Source: Verrucomicrobiota bacterium
GTDB taxonomy: Bacteria > Verrucomicrobiota > Verrucomicrobiia > Verrucomicrobiales > DEV007
Assembly (NCBI GenBank): GCA_027618625.1
Contig: JAQCER010000146.1
Span: 1 to 7,390, forward strand
Reading direction: 5' to 3'
Length of the DNA: 7,390 bases
The translations under genes were made by a program, and so were the position numbers. Below, piece by piece: positions 7,029 to 7,390 of this stretch (position 1 is the stretch's first letter; the number at the start of each line of letters is the position of its first letter). Below the pieces are notes generated by a model, which was not told the origin of the DNA, made no database searches, and saw only the letters and a program-made list of their open reading frames with translations.

Positions 7029-7063
7029 CCACTTGGCCTGACAATTGCTCAGGAGGGTGTTCG
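7000..7063. promoter_or_regulatory. Divergent intergenic region between the NasS-like gene and lysR
   Basis: Only 64 bases separate two oppositely read genes, so the promoter of the transport operon and that of lysR must overlap here or extend into coding sequence. Besides the dyad at its left side, the region holds GCCA-CT-TGGC (7028-7037) and TTG-N6-CAA (7033-7044), both short dyads of the sort LysR-type proteins bind. I could not find a convincing sigma-70 -35/-10 pair on either strand. Self-regulation of lysR and control of the operon from this site is the usual arrangement for the family. Confidence 0.55.
7051..7056 (+). promoter_or_regulatory. Shine-Dalgarno site of lysR
   Basis: AGGAGG lies seven bases before the ATG at 7064 and supports that start codon for the partial regulator gene. 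Confidence 0.8.
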
Positions 7064-7390
7064 ATGGGGCGCGCGACAGAACTCGGAATCGATCTACGGC
7101 AGCTTCGAGGTTTCGAAGCGCTGGCGCGTCTGGGTGGCTTTACTGCGGCAGCGAAGGAGCTCTTTGTGACGCAGTCGGCGGTGAGCCATTCGATTAAGGC
7201 ACTTGAGGAGACCCTGGGATGCCAGTTGATTGAGCGGCAAGGACGCAATATTGACCTGACTGATCAGGGGCGGGCACTGCTGATGAGGACTCGCAGAATC
7301 CTTGAGGAGCTTCGAGTGGGTGTGAGCGAAGTGGCCGACTTGCACTATTTGGGCCGTGGCCGCATCCGGGTCGGAGTCACCGCGTCGATG
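7064..7390 (+). CDS. LysR-family transcriptional regulator, N-terminal part (cut by the window edge)
   Basis: The 109 codons visible run off the right edge in frame; full LysR proteins have about 300 residues. The start ATG follows AGGAGG. The N-terminal winged helix-turn-helix is clear: IDLRQLRGFEALARLGGFTA (9-28), then AAKELFVTQSAVSHSIKALEE (about 29-49) containing the recognition helix, followed by LGCQLIERQGRNIDLTDQGRALL (51-73), the wing. The linker helix leads into RGRIRVGVTAS (98-108), the first strand of the effector-binding domain. It is divergent from the transport operon, the common position for a LysR protein controlling its neighbour; NtcB (nitrate) and CmpR (bicarbonate) in cyanobacteria are precedents. 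The effector domain is not in the window, so the inducer cannot be guessed. Confidence 0.93.
   Translation, partial: MGRATELGIDLRQLRGFEALARLGGFTAAAKELFVTQSAVSHSIKALEETLGCQLIERQGRNIDLTDQGRALLMRTRRILEELRVGVSEVADLHYLGRGRIRVGVTASM

Noticed and set aside
1..7390. tRNA, rRNA, CRISPR arrays, insertion sequences or attachment sites
   Set aside because: The window is almost wholly filled by coherent protein genes. I saw no regularly spaced repeats, transposase motifs or RNA gene signatures.

Overview
The window looks like part of a nitrate-assimilation locus from a Gram-negative bacterium. NrtA carries a lipoprotein signal, and Shine-Dalgarno use is uneven: strong before nrtA and lysR, absent before nrtCD. 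Gene content and protein style would fit Verrucomicrobiota or a related PVC lineage, but that is only an impression; no marker gene is present and the phylum is not established. Coding density is very high, with no gene-free stretch over 300 bases.

Five genes run leftward on the minus strand in one close series. In order of transcription they are: a signal-less NrtA/NasS-like nitrate-binding protein (6999 to 6001, GTG start); the lipoprotein nitrate-binding protein NrtA (5910 to 4456); the permease NrtB (about 4411 to 3260); a single polypeptide carrying two ABC ATPase domains, equivalent to NrtC plus NrtD (3248 to 1383); and a CysJ-like flavoprotein with flavodoxin, FAD and NADPH modules (1366 to the left edge, truncated). 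Gaps are 90, 44, 11 and 17 nt, so one operon is likely. One LysR-family regulator is read divergently on the plus strand from 7064 off the right edge.

Proposed working: NrtA captures nitrate (or nitrite) in the periplasm, NrtB forms the channel and the fused ATPase powers import. The flavoprotein probably passes NADPH electrons to a nitrate or nitrite reductase encoded beyond the left edge. LysR and the cytoplasmic nitrate-binding protein are the candidate regulators.

The genes belong to known families. The points most worth checking are: a 10-bp inverted repeat that would bury the ribosome site and GTG start of the first gene in a hairpin; a NasS-like sensor with no NasT gene in view, in an operon whose ATPase also lacks the NrtA-like regulatory domain of cyanobacterial NrtC; an Asn in place of the switch His in the first ATPase domain; a roughly 60-residue helical insertion in NrtB; and a structured 90-nt leader before nrtA. 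Nothing here demonstrates a wholly new system.
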